A stretch of 64,000 nucleotides of DNA, taken from Prolixibacteraceae bacterium. GTDB lineage: Bacteria > Bacteroidota > Bacteroidia > Bacteroidales > Prolixibacteraceae. The translations under genes and the position numbers were made by a program. The notes below the pieces were generated by a model that worked only from the letters and a program-made list of their open reading frames with translations, made no database searches and was not told the DNA's origin. The stretch spans positions 992,001 through 1,056,000 of the forward strand of contig CP082230.1 in the NCBI GenBank assembly GCA_019856515.1. The letters are read 5' to 3'. Of this stretch, positions 27,515-37,324 are shown piece by piece (the first letter of the stretch is position 1; the number at the start of each line of letters is the position of its first letter).

Positions 27515-29257
27515 ATGAACTTAAGACTTTACTTCATTCTATTATTGATGGGCTTTCAAACTGTAAAAGCACAAGAAAAGGTCACTGTCAAGAGACACTA
27601 CTACACCGACGATCATGGGCAACTATATGTCCCTAAATCATTCCCCATGTTCCTCTATATTACATCAGATACCATTGCAAAGAAAGACATGCAACGACTT
27701 AACAGTCAAGAAATGCCACAATACACTAATCCTTTCTATTTTGACACAGAGGGGCGAAATACAATTCGAAGCCCATGGGCTGTAGATAAAGAAACAAAAC
27801 AAACCGTCGAACCTAAAATAGATGTCGTTTTTGATGTTTATGTAGATGGATCCACCCCCTTCACTCGTCACCATTACTCCAATGCTCCATCCTACTTTCA
27901 CAGTCACACCCAATTCTTTGGAAAAGGTATAACAGTATCACTAAAATCCACAGATAAATATTCAGGAGTAGAAAAAACGTACTTCTCCATCAATAAAGCC
28001 CCATTTACAACCTACAACAAAGTATTATCTGAATGGAAAGAAGGAGAAAACAACATCCAGTTTTATGCAATTGACCATGTAGGCTTTGTAGAAAAGACAC
28101 ACCAGAAAAATTTCGTTTACGACATTACGGCTCCAACAACAACACACACAATCAATGGTCCAAAAATAGAAGCGATAGTATCCCCCAAAGCTATCATTAA
28201 CCTTAGTAGTATTGACACTTTGTCTGGAGTGCACAGAACATATTATGCCATCGACAAAGGAAAAATGAAACAATATATTACTGGTTACACTTTTGGTAAA
28301 TTGGATGATGGATATCACACCGTTAGATGGAAATCAGAAGATCATGTTCAAAATATGGAGCAAGAGAAGTCTTTTAAAGTATATGTAGATAAAACTGCCC
28401 CAGAAACCAAATACAATATTATTGGTGATCTATACAAGAAAGGTAAAATCAAATATATCTCAACCAGATCAAAAATATCTTTGGAAGCTACGGACAATAA
28501 AGCAGGAGTAAAAGAGATATTCTTTAACCCTGACCAAACAGCTCAAAACACTTTTAGCGAACCTTTTAATATCGAAGGCAAATTCGGAAAACACAACATT
28601 GCATATTGGGCAAAAGATAAAGTGGAAAACAATGAAAAGATCCACTCCTTCGGTGTATTTCTAGATAACAAAAACCCTGTTACTAGGATTGTATTTAGCC
28701 AACCACAATTCTTCACAAGAGATACCCTATTTGTTGGACCAAAGACTAAGTTCACATTACTTGCATCTGACAGAGGAGCAGGTGTCTCTGAAAGCATGTA
28801 TTCAATCAATGATGGAGAGACCAAGAAATACAAAAAATCACAGAAACTAGAAACTGAAGGTTTCTACACAGTAAAATTTCATTCAATTGATAAAGTAAAC
28901 AACAAGGAAGTAGAAAAAACGAGTGAACTATTCGTCGATGCTTCTGCTCCTGAAATATACGTCAACTTCAGCATTAAAAAGATTGATGACACGGAAAAAG
29001 ATGGCAAAAAGGTACCAGTATATCCTAACTATTCAAGAATGTATATCGGTGCAACAGACAAATATTGCGGTACTGACCGCATTGAGTATGCAATTAATAA
29101 AGGAGCTTTTATCGACTATTCAAGTCCTAAAACACTCGATATATCCGAACTTGATTTATTCCAAGAGAGTAAATTCTATGTTGTAAAGATCCGAGCTTAT
29201 GACAAACTTGGTAATATGAGTGAGAAAAAGATTGAATTCTATGTGAAAAATGAATAA
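27515..29257 (+). CDS. Secreted OmpL47-type repeat protein
   Basis: A 580-residue protein with a signal peptide (MNLRLYFILLLMGFQTVKAQ). From about 140 on it has five repeats of about 85-95 residues, each opening like DTLSGVHRTYYAIDKG or DRGAGVSESMYSINDG and closing with YVDKTAPET or FVDASAPEI. These are OmpL47-type beta (Ig-like) repeats common in exported bacterial proteins. No sorting tail, transmembrane anchor or catalytic domain is visible. It is transcribed divergently from the fibre operon and followed by a strong terminator. A role on the cell surface is likely; the ligand is unknown. Confidence 0.8.
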   Translation: MNLRLYFILLLMGFQTVKAQEKVTVKRHYYTDDHGQLYVPKSFPMFLYITSDTIAKKDMQRLNSQEMPQYTNPFYFDTEGRNTIRSPWAVDKETKQTVEPKIDVVFDVYVDGSTPFTRHHYSNAPSYFHSHTQFFGKGITVSLKSTDKYSGVEKTYFSINKAPFTTYNKVLSEWKEGENNIQFYAIDHVGFVEKTHQKNFVYDITAPTTTHTINGPKIEAIVSPKAIINLSSIDTLSGVHRTYYAIDKGKMKQYITGYTFGKLDDGYHTVRWKSEDHVQNMEQEKSFKVYVDKTAPETKYNIIGDLYKKGKIKYISTRSKISLEATDNKAGVKEIFFNPDQTAQNTFSEPFNIEGKFGKHNIAYWAKDKVENNEKIHSFGVFLDNKNPVTRIVFSQPQFFTRDTLFVGPKTKFTLLASDRGAGVSESMYSINDGETKKYKKSQKLETEGFYTVKFHSIDKVNNKEVEKTSELFVDASAPEIYVNFSIKKIDDTEKDGKKVPVYPNYSRMYIGATDKYCGTDRIEYAINKGAFIDYSSPKTLDISELDLFQESKFYVVKIRAYDKLGNMSEKKIEFYVKNE

Positions 29258-29301
29258 TTAGAACATTTCGTTTTCCTTATTATCCGAATCCAACATTTAC
29301 A

Positions 29302-29332
29302 GCGTGTCTCCATTATTGAGACACGCACTTTT
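29302..29332 (+). terminator. Rho-independent terminator after the OmpL47-type gene
   Basis: A 9-bp GC-rich stem (GCGTGTCTC / GAGACACGC) with a 7-base loop is followed by ACTTTT, 45 bases past the stop. Confidence 0.8.
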
Positions 29333-29681
29333 CACGCCCCCAAAGCACACTTCCCTTGTGGCGCAGATTAGACCCTTCAACTTATTCATCTCAAAGAATC
29401 ATCAATTAACCTTGCAGATACCTAATTCCATCAATAAAGATGAAAACCACACACTTTATTTGCAAAAATATTATTAGCTTTATATAGCATTAACCAGTCT
29501 ATAGCTCATGTATTTCAAAGGATTTCCCTTATCCTACAACTTGCGTCATAAGGCTGGTTAAGGTGCAACATTATTAATTAATCGATTGCGTATCTACCTA
29601 TTACACATAATCTCATTCTTTTAAGATGAAGTTTAGGTAGTGAATGATCCTATTTTTAACTTGAACACCTTTTTATTCATT
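29333..29681. other. Intergenic stretch before the zinc-ribbon gene
   Basis: No gene is seen in 349 bases. It probably holds the promoter and a long leader of the small zinc-ribbon gene: TTAACCAG near 29491 and CTGGTTAA near 29555 form an 8-base inverted repeat that could fold in such a leader. No known riboswitch is recognised. Confidence 0.3.
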
Positions 29682-29846
29682 ATGAAACGTTTAAACTTAG
29701 TTAACTTCAAGAGAACCTCTACCGTAAAATACGTTAGCACTCTTTGCCCTAGATGTCAACAAGAAAATGCTTTTTTCAATGGTGCTTCCTACCAATGTCC
29801 AGACTGCAAGTATGAATGGGGAAGTATCGGCTTCCATAGAAAATAA
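29682..29846 (+). CDS. Small zinc-ribbon protein
   Basis: A 54-residue basic protein (MKRLNLVNFKRTSTVKY...) with two CxxC knuckles, CPRC and CPDC, 16 residues apart, then KYEWG. The spacing is that of a rubredoxin-like or PhnA-type N-terminal zinc ribbon and should bind one zinc ion. The ATG at 29682 is preferred over an upstream GTG at 29640. It has its own terminator downstream and stands alone, so its partner is unknown. Confidence 0.65.
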   Translation: MKRLNLVNFKRTSTVKYVSTLCPRCQQENAFFNGASYQCPDCKYEWGSIGFHRK

Positions 29847-29873
29847 GACAAATAAAGTACATCCGAGAACGAC

Positions 29874-29912
29874 AATCCCTCTTCGACCTTACAATCAAAG
29901 AGGGATTTATAA
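29874..29912 (+). terminator. Rho-independent terminator after the zinc-ribbon gene
   Basis: A 10-bp stem (AATCCCTCTT / AAGAGGGATT) with a 14-base loop is followed by TATAATT, 28 bases past the stop. Its presence supports the small gene being real. Confidence 0.75.
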
Positions 29913-30038
29913 TTAAAAAGAATTTCAACTCATGATCAAATATTATGCTACAAACCTTTTTAAAAATTTCAAAATGATCTATTAGCGACCACATAGTCTA
30001 ATTCAGTTCGGTTAACACTGAAGTAAATCTAACATTTA

Positions 30039-32708
30039 TCACTTTCCAGTATCAAAATCCTCTTGTTGTTGTTCAATCTCTTTTAGTTCTAACTCATTTA
30101 CTCTCTTTTGAAGCTTTCTAATACGTTGTTTCAACTCCGTATTGGAGGTTAACTTCACATTTTGTTCCACATGCTGTTCTTTACGAGGAATCTCTTGATA
30201 AAGACTCTTCGAAACATCCTTCTTACTCTTCAGTCTTAACTCTCCTCCAATAGGTTGATTTAAACCCTCATTAACGAGACGTGCACGAACAACAATCTCT
30301 CCAGCAGTATTGGTAGAACGAACTAAGATTGGTGCAGTTCCCCACTCAACCTTTATTGGATTCACCCCTTCGAGCTCATTTGCGACAATAGAACCTTCAC
30401 CCTCAACAGTGAAAATAATATGTCTATTATTCAACCTTTTGATATTCCCATCTTTATCACATATTGATGCAATAATTGGAACAACATCATTTCCATCTGC
30501 AAGCAAATCTATTTGGTTGTCATCGACTCTTAAAACGATCTTATCAACCTTTTTCGCAGGATACCTTGTATGAGTTACCACAACCTTACCATCGATAATA
30601 CCTTCAGCTTTAATGTTCGCCTTTTCAAATTTTCTTGATCGATGAAGTTGTTTAATTGACATGAAATGGTAGGTATCTTTGAACAAAAAATACGGATGAG
30701 GCATCTTATACTTATCATGATCTGCACTTAGTGTAATAGTATCTTCCTCGCAAACAATCAAACGAACTTTCTCACAATTACTAAAAACCAATACATCAGG
30801 ATCTGAAAATGGACTCATCTCATGTGCAATGTATACCATCGGACCAGAATCAGCATTTGATAATTGAATATCAGAAGGGCGTTGGCTCATAAAAAAGTAA
30901 TATGAATACTTTGGCTGTCGTATTGCATCTAGAATACCTCCATAAAAAGGATCTGGATGATATCCTCTTTGATGATCAAACGGATGCCAAAGAGTACCTC
31001 CAACAAATTGTGAAGTCGACCGGTATAATTTATCGTAATTAAAATATGAGTAGTTTAATGGAAATGAATAATGAAATGCTTGTGTTAACTGTGCATGTTC
31101 ACCCCATTCCCTAGAAGTTCTACTTGGAGAATTATGTGAAGACCAATCATCCACATTATCACCCCACTCACGTGTATAAACACACTTACTCGTTTCATTC
31201 GTTACGGAAAGAGTTCCGTATATGACATCAAAATATTTAGATCCCTTAGCTCTCTCATCACAAGCGGTAAATGCTCCTTGATATGGATACTCTTCATGAA
31301 CGATTTCATGTGTTTTTAAAGCAAAATGATCAGGATAGTGTGTTTCATTAAGGATAGGTTCCCACATTATTACAGATGGTCTATTTCTATATTGACGAAC
31401 CATCTGTCTTATATCAGAATATACTCTATTTTCAAAAACAGCAGTACTTTCTTTCGGCCAAAACTGCCAACCAGGAGTTGCCACAATAACAAAAAGCCCT
31501 AATTCATCACAAGCATCCATAAATGCTGGGTCTTGAGGATAATGGGCACTCCTTATTATCCTCATACCAGCCTCACGAAGTTTTTTTGCATCACGATAAT
31601 GGGTCGTATTGGGCAATGCATTCCCCAAATAAGCATAATCTTGATGCCTATTTCCCCCCATTAGTTTATCATTAAATAACTCACCATTAAGAAAAAAACC
31701 TTTTCCATCAACAAAGTCAACCTTTCGTATCCCTACCCTCTTCTTGAATCCATCTAGGGTATCTCTTTTAGAATTAGTAATCGTTATATTTAGGCTATGC
31801 AAATAGGGAGAATCAGGCGACCACAAATGAGGACTTTTCACACGTAGAGTTTGACGGATCGACTTCGTATCAGATTCATTTATACGAAATGACTTTGACC
31901 CTCTTGCCACAATATTATTATCTTGATCTTTTAGCTCAAGATGGATAGATAATGATTCTCTATTAGTACTCTCATTTATCAATTCAGTATCGACAACAAC
32001 ATCAACATTCGTTTTACTTAAATGATCGAAATGTACAAATACACCTCCTCCAGCGAGCTTATCGACAAAGTTTGGATCAGTAATATGTATTTTATTGGTT
32101 TCAACAAGCCATACATCACGATAGATCCCTCCAAAATATGCAAAATCTAGTTTATCCTGTGGTTTCCCTGGAGGAAAAGTAGGATCATTTGAATTATCAG
32201 CCTTTACTGAAATAACAACTTCTTTATCTATTTTAATATACTTAGATATATCAACGACAATAGGAAGATAACCACCAAAGTGTCTCTTTATTAAGTTCCC
32301 GTCAATATAGATCTCACACTTGCCCATTACTGCTTCAAAATATAGATATAGCTTCTTATTCTTAAACTTTTTTCCAAAAGTAAAATGCTTTCTATACCAT
32401 GCTGGCCCTTGGTAATTCACACTCCCACTTGCCTCCATAGGAAGAGACTCTAATCCATGAGGTAGGTTTACTATCTGCCAGCTCGAATCGTCGTAATCCA
32501 CCCCTTCTGCCCCTTCAACATCTTGTTTTACAAATCGCCAACCAGTATTAAAATTATAAGTATTTCTATCACTCCCATCAAGATCATAATATCCTGCACG
32601 TGAATAGTTCGGAATATTGTTTTCATTAGCAGCACTTATGCCCAATGAAAAACCAAATAGGAATAGTAATTGAATGTAAATGTGTGTGCTTAGTTTTCGT
32701 CTAATCAT
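30039..32708 (-). CDS. Glycoside hydrolase family 2 protein (beta-galactosidase/beta-glucuronidase type)
   Basis: An 889-residue exported enzyme with a leader (about 8-26). The GH2 order is clear: jelly-roll sugar-binding domain (about 50-205), Ig-like domain (about 210-330), TIM barrel (about 335-620). The acid/base Glu455 lies in ILNETHY; Glu514 in YTREWG is the likely nucleophile. More beta-domains follow. The last about 40 residues form a charged coiled coil (ELKQRIRKLQKRVNELELKE), which is unusual and could give oligomers or bind a partner. It hydrolyses beta-linked glycans, probably in the periplasm; the exact sugar cannot be told. No SusC/SusD neighbours. Confidence 0.88.
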   Translation of the reverse strand: MIRRKLSTHIYIQLLFLFGFSLGISAANENNIPNYSRAGYYDLDGSDRNTYNFNTGWRFVKQDVEGAEGVDYDDSSWQIVNLPHGLESLPMEASGSVNYQGPAWYRKHFTFGKKFKNKKLYLYFEAVMGKCEIYIDGNLIKRHFGGYLPIVVDISKYIKIDKEVVISVKADNSNDPTFPPGKPQDKLDFAYFGGIYRDVWLVETNKIHITDPNFVDKLAGGGVFVHFDHLSKTNVDVVVDTELINESTNRESLSIHLELKDQDNNIVARGSKSFRINESDTKSIRQTLRVKSPHLWSPDSPYLHSLNITITNSKRDTLDGFKKRVGIRKVDFVDGKGFFLNGELFNDKLMGGNRHQDYAYLGNALPNTTHYRDAKKLREAGMRIIRSAHYPQDPAFMDACDELGLFVIVATPGWQFWPKESTAVFENRVYSDIRQMVRQYRNRPSVIMWEPILNETHYPDHFALKTHEIVHEEYPYQGAFTACDERAKGSKYFDVIYGTLSVTNETSKCVYTREWGDNVDDWSSHNSPSRTSREWGEHAQLTQAFHYSFPLNYSYFNYDKLYRSTSQFVGGTLWHPFDHQRGYHPDPFYGGILDAIRQPKYSYYFFMSQRPSDIQLSNADSGPMVYIAHEMSPFSDPDVLVFSNCEKVRLIVCEEDTITLSADHDKYKMPHPYFLFKDTYHFMSIKQLHRSRKFEKANIKAEGIIDGKVVVTHTRYPAKKVDKIVLRVDDNQIDLLADGNDVVPIIASICDKDGNIKRLNNRHIIFTVEGEGSIVANELEGVNPIKVEWGTAPILVRSTNTAGEIVVRARLVNEGLNQPIGGELRLKSKKDVSKSLYQEIPRKEQHVEQNVKLTSNTELKQRIRKLQKRVNELELKEIEQQQEDFDTGK

Positions 32709-32990
32709 AGCTTTAGTTATTAATAAATATAATCATATCGATTTGTTCATGGTTAATGAATACAGGTTCGACCCTTTACCAATTGAAATATAGATAATAA
32801 GATAAAGCTAAAATTAACTCAAAATCTACAAAAACTGATATATTATTTTATTGACAAGTATTATATACATTTTTAGACATAACTATAACGAAAAATTGAC
32901 ATCCACAACAAACCGATACTAGATCTGCTCCAACAATACTCTCATTGAACCTCCAGTCCTATCTGATCCCACCCTCATTCGACTCTCATT

Positions 32991-33102
32991 CGACTGTTGT
33001 TCATATATTGGTCACATATCCTTCATATCTCAGTTATATATCATGTGAAGAAAGCATAACCAGTATATGGTCAAAAGATGACTATTATATGGGAAATAGT
33101 CG
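32991..33102. repeat. Imperfect palindromic repeat
   Basis: Arms 32991-33007 (CGACTGTTGTTCATATA) and 33086-33102 (TATATGGGAAATAGTCG) pair at 13 of 17 positions; outside them CTCTCAT near 32984 and ATGAGAG near 33115 extend the dyad. The left half resembles the interior of the repeat at 42640-42805 (both have GTTCATA, then TTGGTCA, then TCCTTC at equal spacing). The surrounding 812-base gap (32709-33520) holds no gene; 33103-33470 shows nothing further. Confidence 0.45.
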
Positions 33103-33473
33103 AACTAGACACCTATGAGAGTAGGAGCTGATTACTATTATGTAGTTATTGTTGTTGGACTATATCGTCACTTACAATTATGGTTTTCATCTATCGCAAC
33201 GATGAGTTATTCTTTCAATACAGAAAAAGGATACCATCGCCCCAAAAGATCTACTATTTATTATGACAAAAAGAGATAAATTAAGGGGATGCATAAAACA
33301 CCTAGACCACGACTAAAAAAATGATTAGAATAACACTAAATGGAGATCTACAGATGAGATATTTAAATGAGGGGGTTGTTATTGTGTCAAATTAGTGACT
33401 GGAAATCAAAACACGACATATAGATTATATAGATCTGCATAGAAGATAAGGCGAAATAGACAGGAAAATAGTA

Positions 33474-33513
33474 ATAGAAAACGAAGCGAGTCTAACCTTC
33501 CTTCGTTTTCTAT
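33474..33513 (-). terminator. Terminator hairpin of the cobalamin operon
   Basis: A perfect 13-bp stem (ATAGAAAACGAAG / CTTCGTTTTCTAT) with a 14-base loop ends 8 bases past the cobB stop; on the minus strand it runs into TACTATTTTCC. Confidence 0.75.
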
Positions 33514-33520
33514 CGTATGG

Positions 33521-34831
33521 TTAAAGTGCAGTAAATGCAAAGAAATGTTCTAGGTGGGCCCAGTACATGTGAATATAGGTCGCATAACAGTTCTTATATT
33601 TATATATTGGGGTATCAATCTCCTTACCTCTAGCAGTTTTAACTTGGCCTACTTTAGGTATATCCTGATGCTCTATACAGTGAGAATAGTGAAACTCATG
33701 ACCTTTGATTTTGTCTTCGCCAATAGTTACATCGCGATATCCTAAATGTAATTTCATATTTTCCATGGTCGTGTCGTAATCATAAATACCACACATCGGA
33801 TAAGATGCCCCCTGTTTATCAAGGATATTTTGTCCTAGATACATCATACCTCCACATTCAGCAAAAACTCGTCCTCCTTGATCTGCAAAGCTCTTGATAG
33901 CTCTCTTCATCTCATGATTTTGAGAGAGACCTTCTAAATACATTTCAGGATAACCTCCAGCAATATAAAGTGCATCGGCCTCTGGAACTGTCTTATCTTT
34001 TAATGGGCTAAAGTAGCATACATCGTAATGCTGCTCTAGATGGGCGATATTGGCAGGGTAGATAAAATTAAACGCTTCATCTCGTGCCACAGCAATCACC
34101 TGTTTTGATTTTCCGGATGTAGAAGCGGACTCAACAACCACTCCTTGTTTCGGTTCCGCAGATGTCGTTTTTTCCAACAATAGAGATAAGTCAATATGTA
34201 CAGAAATATGCGCAGCAGCATTCTCAATAATCGCCTCAAAATTGCTCTTCTCATCAATAGACAGTCCAAGATGTCTTGATGATATTTTGATATCATCATT
34301 AGGCGGGATATACCCCAAAGGAGTGACCCCTGCATCAATAGCTGCTTCTTTCAAAAATTGATAGTGACTTGCTGTCTTCACAAAGTTAAAGATCACCCCC
34401 ACTACATTGATGTTCTTATAGAAATTCTTTAAACCATAAAGTAGAGGGGCAGCAGAGTAAGCCATAGCCTTTCCCGACATAATGAGCACAACGGGTTGAT
34501 TCAAGAGTTCAGCAACTGCTGCGGTGCTTCCTTGCATCTTTTTCGCGCCATCAAAGAGTCCCATTACTCCTTCGGTAATGGAAACATCTGCACCTTGACT
34601 CTTTTGATAAAAGAGTTGTTTTACATGATCCTCGTCGGACATAAACAGGTCGAGGTTAAAGCTCGTTTGCTTGGCTGCGTTGGTATGATGGGTGGTATCT
34701 AAGTAGTCTGGACCTACTTTAAAGGGCTGCACCCTCTTTCCCATATTTTTAAATGCTCTCAATAGTCCTAGAGTGACAGTGGTTTTTCCACTACCACTAT
34801 GTGGTGCTGCAATAACAAAAGATGAAGCCAT
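33521..34831 (-). CDS. cobB: Cobyrinate a,c-diamide synthase CobB/CbiA
   Basis: 436 residues. The N-terminal MinD-like ATPase has a P-loop (APHSGSGKTTVTLGLLRAF, about 9-27) and the KVGPDYLDTTHH motif. The C-terminal class I glutamine amidotransferase-like domain has the nucleophile Cys in FAECGGMMYLG. It amidates side chains a and c of cob(II)yrinate with glutamine and ATP. It is the last gene of the nine-gene cobalamin operon, 3 bases after the adenosyltransferase, and the only one for a step before cobyric acid besides cobQ. Confidence 0.93.
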   Translation of the reverse strand: MASSFVIAAPHSGSGKTTVTLGLLRAFKNMGKRVQPFKVGPDYLDTTHHTNAAKQTSFNLDLFMSDEDHVKQLFYQKSQGADVSITEGVMGLFDGAKKMQGSTAAVAELLNQPVVLIMSGKAMAYSAAPLLYGLKNFYKNINVVGVIFNFVKTASHYQFLKEAAIDAGVTPLGYIPPNDDIKISSRHLGLSIDEKSNFEAIIENAAAHISVHIDLSLLLEKTTSAEPKQGVVVESASTSGKSKQVIAVARDEAFNFIYPANIAHLEQHYDVCYFSPLKDKTVPEADALYIAGGYPEMYLEGLSQNHEMKRAIKSFADQGGRVFAECGGMMYLGQNILDKQGASYPMCGIYDYDTTMENMKLHLGYRDVTIGEDKIKGHEFHYSHCIEHQDIPKVGQVKTARGKEIDTPIYKYKNCYATYIHMYWAHLEHFFAFTAL

Positions 34832-34834
34832 GTT

Positions 34835-35401
34835 TTATGATTCCTTTTTTCTTAACAATGCGAATTTCTCAGGTTTGATGCCAGCCTTTTTCATCTGAAC
34901 TCGTGCTAAGACAAAAAACAGATCTGAAAGACGGTTTAGATAACTTAAGATGTATAGAGGCTTCGACTCAGCTTTTAAAAGTGTGACCAAACGACGCTCA
35001 GCAGTACGGATCTTAGTTCTCACAATATGACAGTTTGACGAGATATTATCGCCACCAGGAAGAAGAAAGAAGTCTTTCTCTTCTTGTAACTCCTCGAGCA
35101 ATGCTTCGATCCACTCCTCACAGAAGGCAGGTCCCTGCTCTGGATGAGGTTTGGGATTCTCTTTTTTACAATTGGCAGGAGTCGCAATATGAGACATCAT
35201 CAACATTAAGTCTCGTTGTATCTTATATAGATTATCTTGCCATGGGTGCGCTTCACCTATTAGAGATCTAACATATCCTATATGAGAATTAGCTTCATCG
35301 ATAATACCATTGGTTTCGACCCTTAAGTCGTCTTTTGGCACACGATCTCCACCAAATATTCCTGTCTCACCGTGATCGCCTGTTTTTGTATAGATTCGCA
35401 T
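34835..35401 (-). CDS. Cob(I)alamin adenosyltransferase, PduO type
   Basis: 188 residues with the PduO-family opening MRIYTKTGDHGETGIFGGDRV, the ATP site, and later RTKIRTAERRLVTL and YLNRLSDLFFVLAR. It transfers the 5'-deoxyadenosyl group of ATP to cob(I)alamin or cobinamide. Its place in the operon between cobU and cobB gives the pathway its adenosylation step. Confidence 0.93.
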   Translation of the reverse strand: MRIYTKTGDHGETGIFGGDRVPKDDLRVETNGIIDEANSHIGYVRSLIGEAHPWQDNLYKIQRDLMLMMSHIATPANCKKENPKPHPEQGPAFCEEWIEALLEELQEEKDFFLLPGGDNISSNCHIVRTKIRTAERRLVTLLKAESKPLYILSYLNRLSDLFFVLARVQMKKAGIKPEKFALLRKKES

Positions 35402-35424
35402 TCGCTCTTAGATTTACCTTATTA

Positions 35425-35934
35425 CTATTTGACTTTCATTGGGATACCTGACACCATCATGGTCACCTGATCCGATTTTTTTGCAATATATTGGTTCATC
35501 CAACCTTGCAAATCGGTGAATTTCATCTGTATCTCATTGGTTGGATGTCCTCCAAGTCCAATCTCATTACTCACGATAATCAGGGTCGCATCTTGATCGA
35601 TAAAACGATCAAACTCTAATTGAGCGGCTTCTAAAGATGCATCCACATCACTTTTAAGATCAAAGAAGAAATTGGTTAGCCATAATGTAACGCAGTCAAC
35701 CAAAACCACTCTCCCTGTAAGGTCATGTTTCGAAAGCTCTTTCTCTTCTTCAATATTGGTCCACTCAGAACCTCGATCTCGTTGATGTCGTAAAATACGA
35801 TCTCGATGTCCTTCATCCCAAATTCTTGAAGTGGCTAGATATACAGGGTTAGAACATAGAGAGAGTGCAAGCTCCTGTGCATAAGAGCTCTTCCCCGATC
35901 GTTGTCCTCCTGTGATAAAATGAACTGTTGCCAT
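35425..35934 (-). CDS. cobU: Adenosylcobinamide kinase/guanylyltransferase CobU
   Basis: 169 residues with the P-loop GGQRSGKS (9-16) and the family motifs VDCVTLWLTNFFF and IIVSNEIGLGGHP. It phosphorylates adenosylcobinamide and then forms adenosylcobinamide-GDP. Length is that of the bifunctional bacterial enzyme. It follows cobC by 6 bases. Confidence 0.93.
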   Translation of the reverse strand: MATVHFITGGQRSGKSSYAQELALSLCSNPVYLATSRIWDEGHRDRILRHQRDRGSEWTNIEEEKELSKHDLTGRVVLVDCVTLWLTNFFFDLKSDVDASLEAAQLEFDRFIDQDATLIIVSNEIGLGGHPTNEIQMKFTDLQGWMNQYIAKKSDQVTMMVSGIPMKVK

Positions 35935-35940
35935 AACTAC

Positions 35941-36531
35941 CTAACGCTTAAACTCAATCTGAGCATTCTCTTTATCTAACATTTCTATCTGTACGACACC
36001 TCCATAATTTACCAATATTGAGAACGCTTTCTTTAGAGGCATTTCCAGCAGAATATGTAAAATTGAACGGATCACACCCGCATGGGTCACAATCAAGATA
36101 TTCTTCTCTTCGTCCTCATCTTCACTGTAATTAGATTCGATCAAATCGGTCCAAAATGCTTTGACACGATCATTTAGATCTATCATCGATTCACCACCAT
36201 GCACTCTACTATTTAAGTAATCCTTTCCCCACTCTTGCATCTGGTCCACAGGAAGTGAGCTCCATTTCTTATTTTCCCAAGAACCAAAATTAAGTTCCAT
36301 AAGACGTTTATCTTCTTCAATGGCACGCTCTCCTCCAGCTAATGCTTTACAAAGAAGCTTACAACGCACAAGAGGGCTTGTGAAACACACGGTATCGTCA
36401 TCCAGTGTAATCACCTCTTGTATGGCATCGAGATGGTTCTTAAACGTGTCATCTACATGAAGGTCTGTCTGTCCGTAACAAACTCCTTCTTTTACTTCTG
36501 GGGGGGTATGTCTAACTAATGTAATTTTCAT
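35941..36531 (-). CDS. cobC: Alpha-ribazole phosphatase CobC (histidine phosphatase)
   Basis: 196 residues of the phosphoglycerate-mutase-like fold: LVRHTPP with the catalytic His near the N terminus, RCKLLCKAL, the ELNFGSWENKKW motif typical of CobC, and the second His in VTHAGVIRSIL. It removes the 5'-phosphate of alpha-ribazole phosphate or of the finished cobalamin phosphate. Position between cobS and cobU fits. Confidence 0.9.
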   Translation of the reverse strand: MKITLVRHTPPEVKEGVCYGQTDLHVDDTFKNHLDAIQEVITLDDDTVCFTSPLVRCKLLCKALAGGERAIEEDKRLMELNFGSWENKKWSSLPVDQMQEWGKDYLNSRVHGGESMIDLNDRVKAFWTDLIESNYSEDEDEEKNILIVTHAGVIRSILHILLEMPLKKAFSILVNYGGVVQIEMLDKENAQIEFKR

Positions 36532-36543
36532 CTGAATATTCTT

Positions 36544-37311
36544 TTAAAAAATAATACCATAAAGTAGTGCTGAAATATAAACACCGACTTCTACCAATTG
36601 TTGATTGGCTCCAAGACAATCACCAGTATATCCACCAATCCATTTGGTAAAATAATAACGGTTATAACAAGCAATCCCTAATGGGATAGGCCATAACATA
36701 AGTGCCATCTGCCAAGGAACAAAGATAAGAGGGATCACGGTAATAAGAAGTGCAACCAGTAAGTCTTTCCATGAAATCTGTTTCTCTCGTAAGGGTTTCG
36801 ACTTAGAGCTCTCATCCATTCGAACATAATGACTAAAAAAGATAATGCATACCGAAGTAAATCTACTCATGGCATGTCCAACCATCAAAAGAGCAGGAAC
36901 GTACTCGACCTTCAAGTCCGATAACATGACGTATTTCGTTCCAAGTAACAGAATAATACCAATAGCACCATAGGCTCCTATGGCAGAGTCCTTCATAATG
37001 GTCAATATCTTCTCTTTTTTCCATCCTCCACCAAAGCCATCACAAACATCGGCAAACCCATCTTCATGAAAAGCCCCTGTAGTCCATATGGTAACGACCA
37101 TACTTAATATGACTGAAAGAGATTGGCTAAAACCAACAAGAGATAGGAGGTAAAATATCCCACCACCTATTCCACCAACGATAAGACCCACCAAAGGAAA
37201 ATATTTAGTTCCTTTAGAAAGATATGACGGTTGATAGGGAAATGAGGGTACAGGTATTCTTGTAAAATAAGAAAGTACAGTCCAGAACTTATATATCTCT
37301 TGTTTGATCAT
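36544..37311 (-). CDS. cobS: Adenosylcobinamide-GDP ribazoletransferase CobS
   Basis: About 255 residues, an integral membrane protein. I place the start at MIKQEIYKFWTVLSYFTRIP (37311), 13 bases after cobT; a longer frame reaching 37386 would overlap cobT. The CobS signature FHEDGFADVCDGFGGG carries the acidic metal-binding residues. It joins alpha-ribazole to adenosylcobinamide-GDP, the last assembly step. Confidence 0.92.
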   Translation of the reverse strand: MIKQEIYKFWTVLSYFTRIPVPSFPYQPSYLSKGTKYFPLVGLIVGGIGGGIFYLLSLVGFSQSLSVILSMVVTIWTTGAFHEDGFADVCDGFGGGWKKEKILTIMKDSAIGAYGAIGIILLLGTKYVMLSDLKVEYVPALLMVGHAMSRFTSVCIIFFSHYVRMDESSKSKPLREKQISWKDLLVALLITVIPLIFVPWQMALMLWPIPLGIACYNRYYFTKWIGGYTGDCLGANQQLVEVGVYISALLYGIIF

Positions 37312-37324
37312 TTCCTTGCTAATT

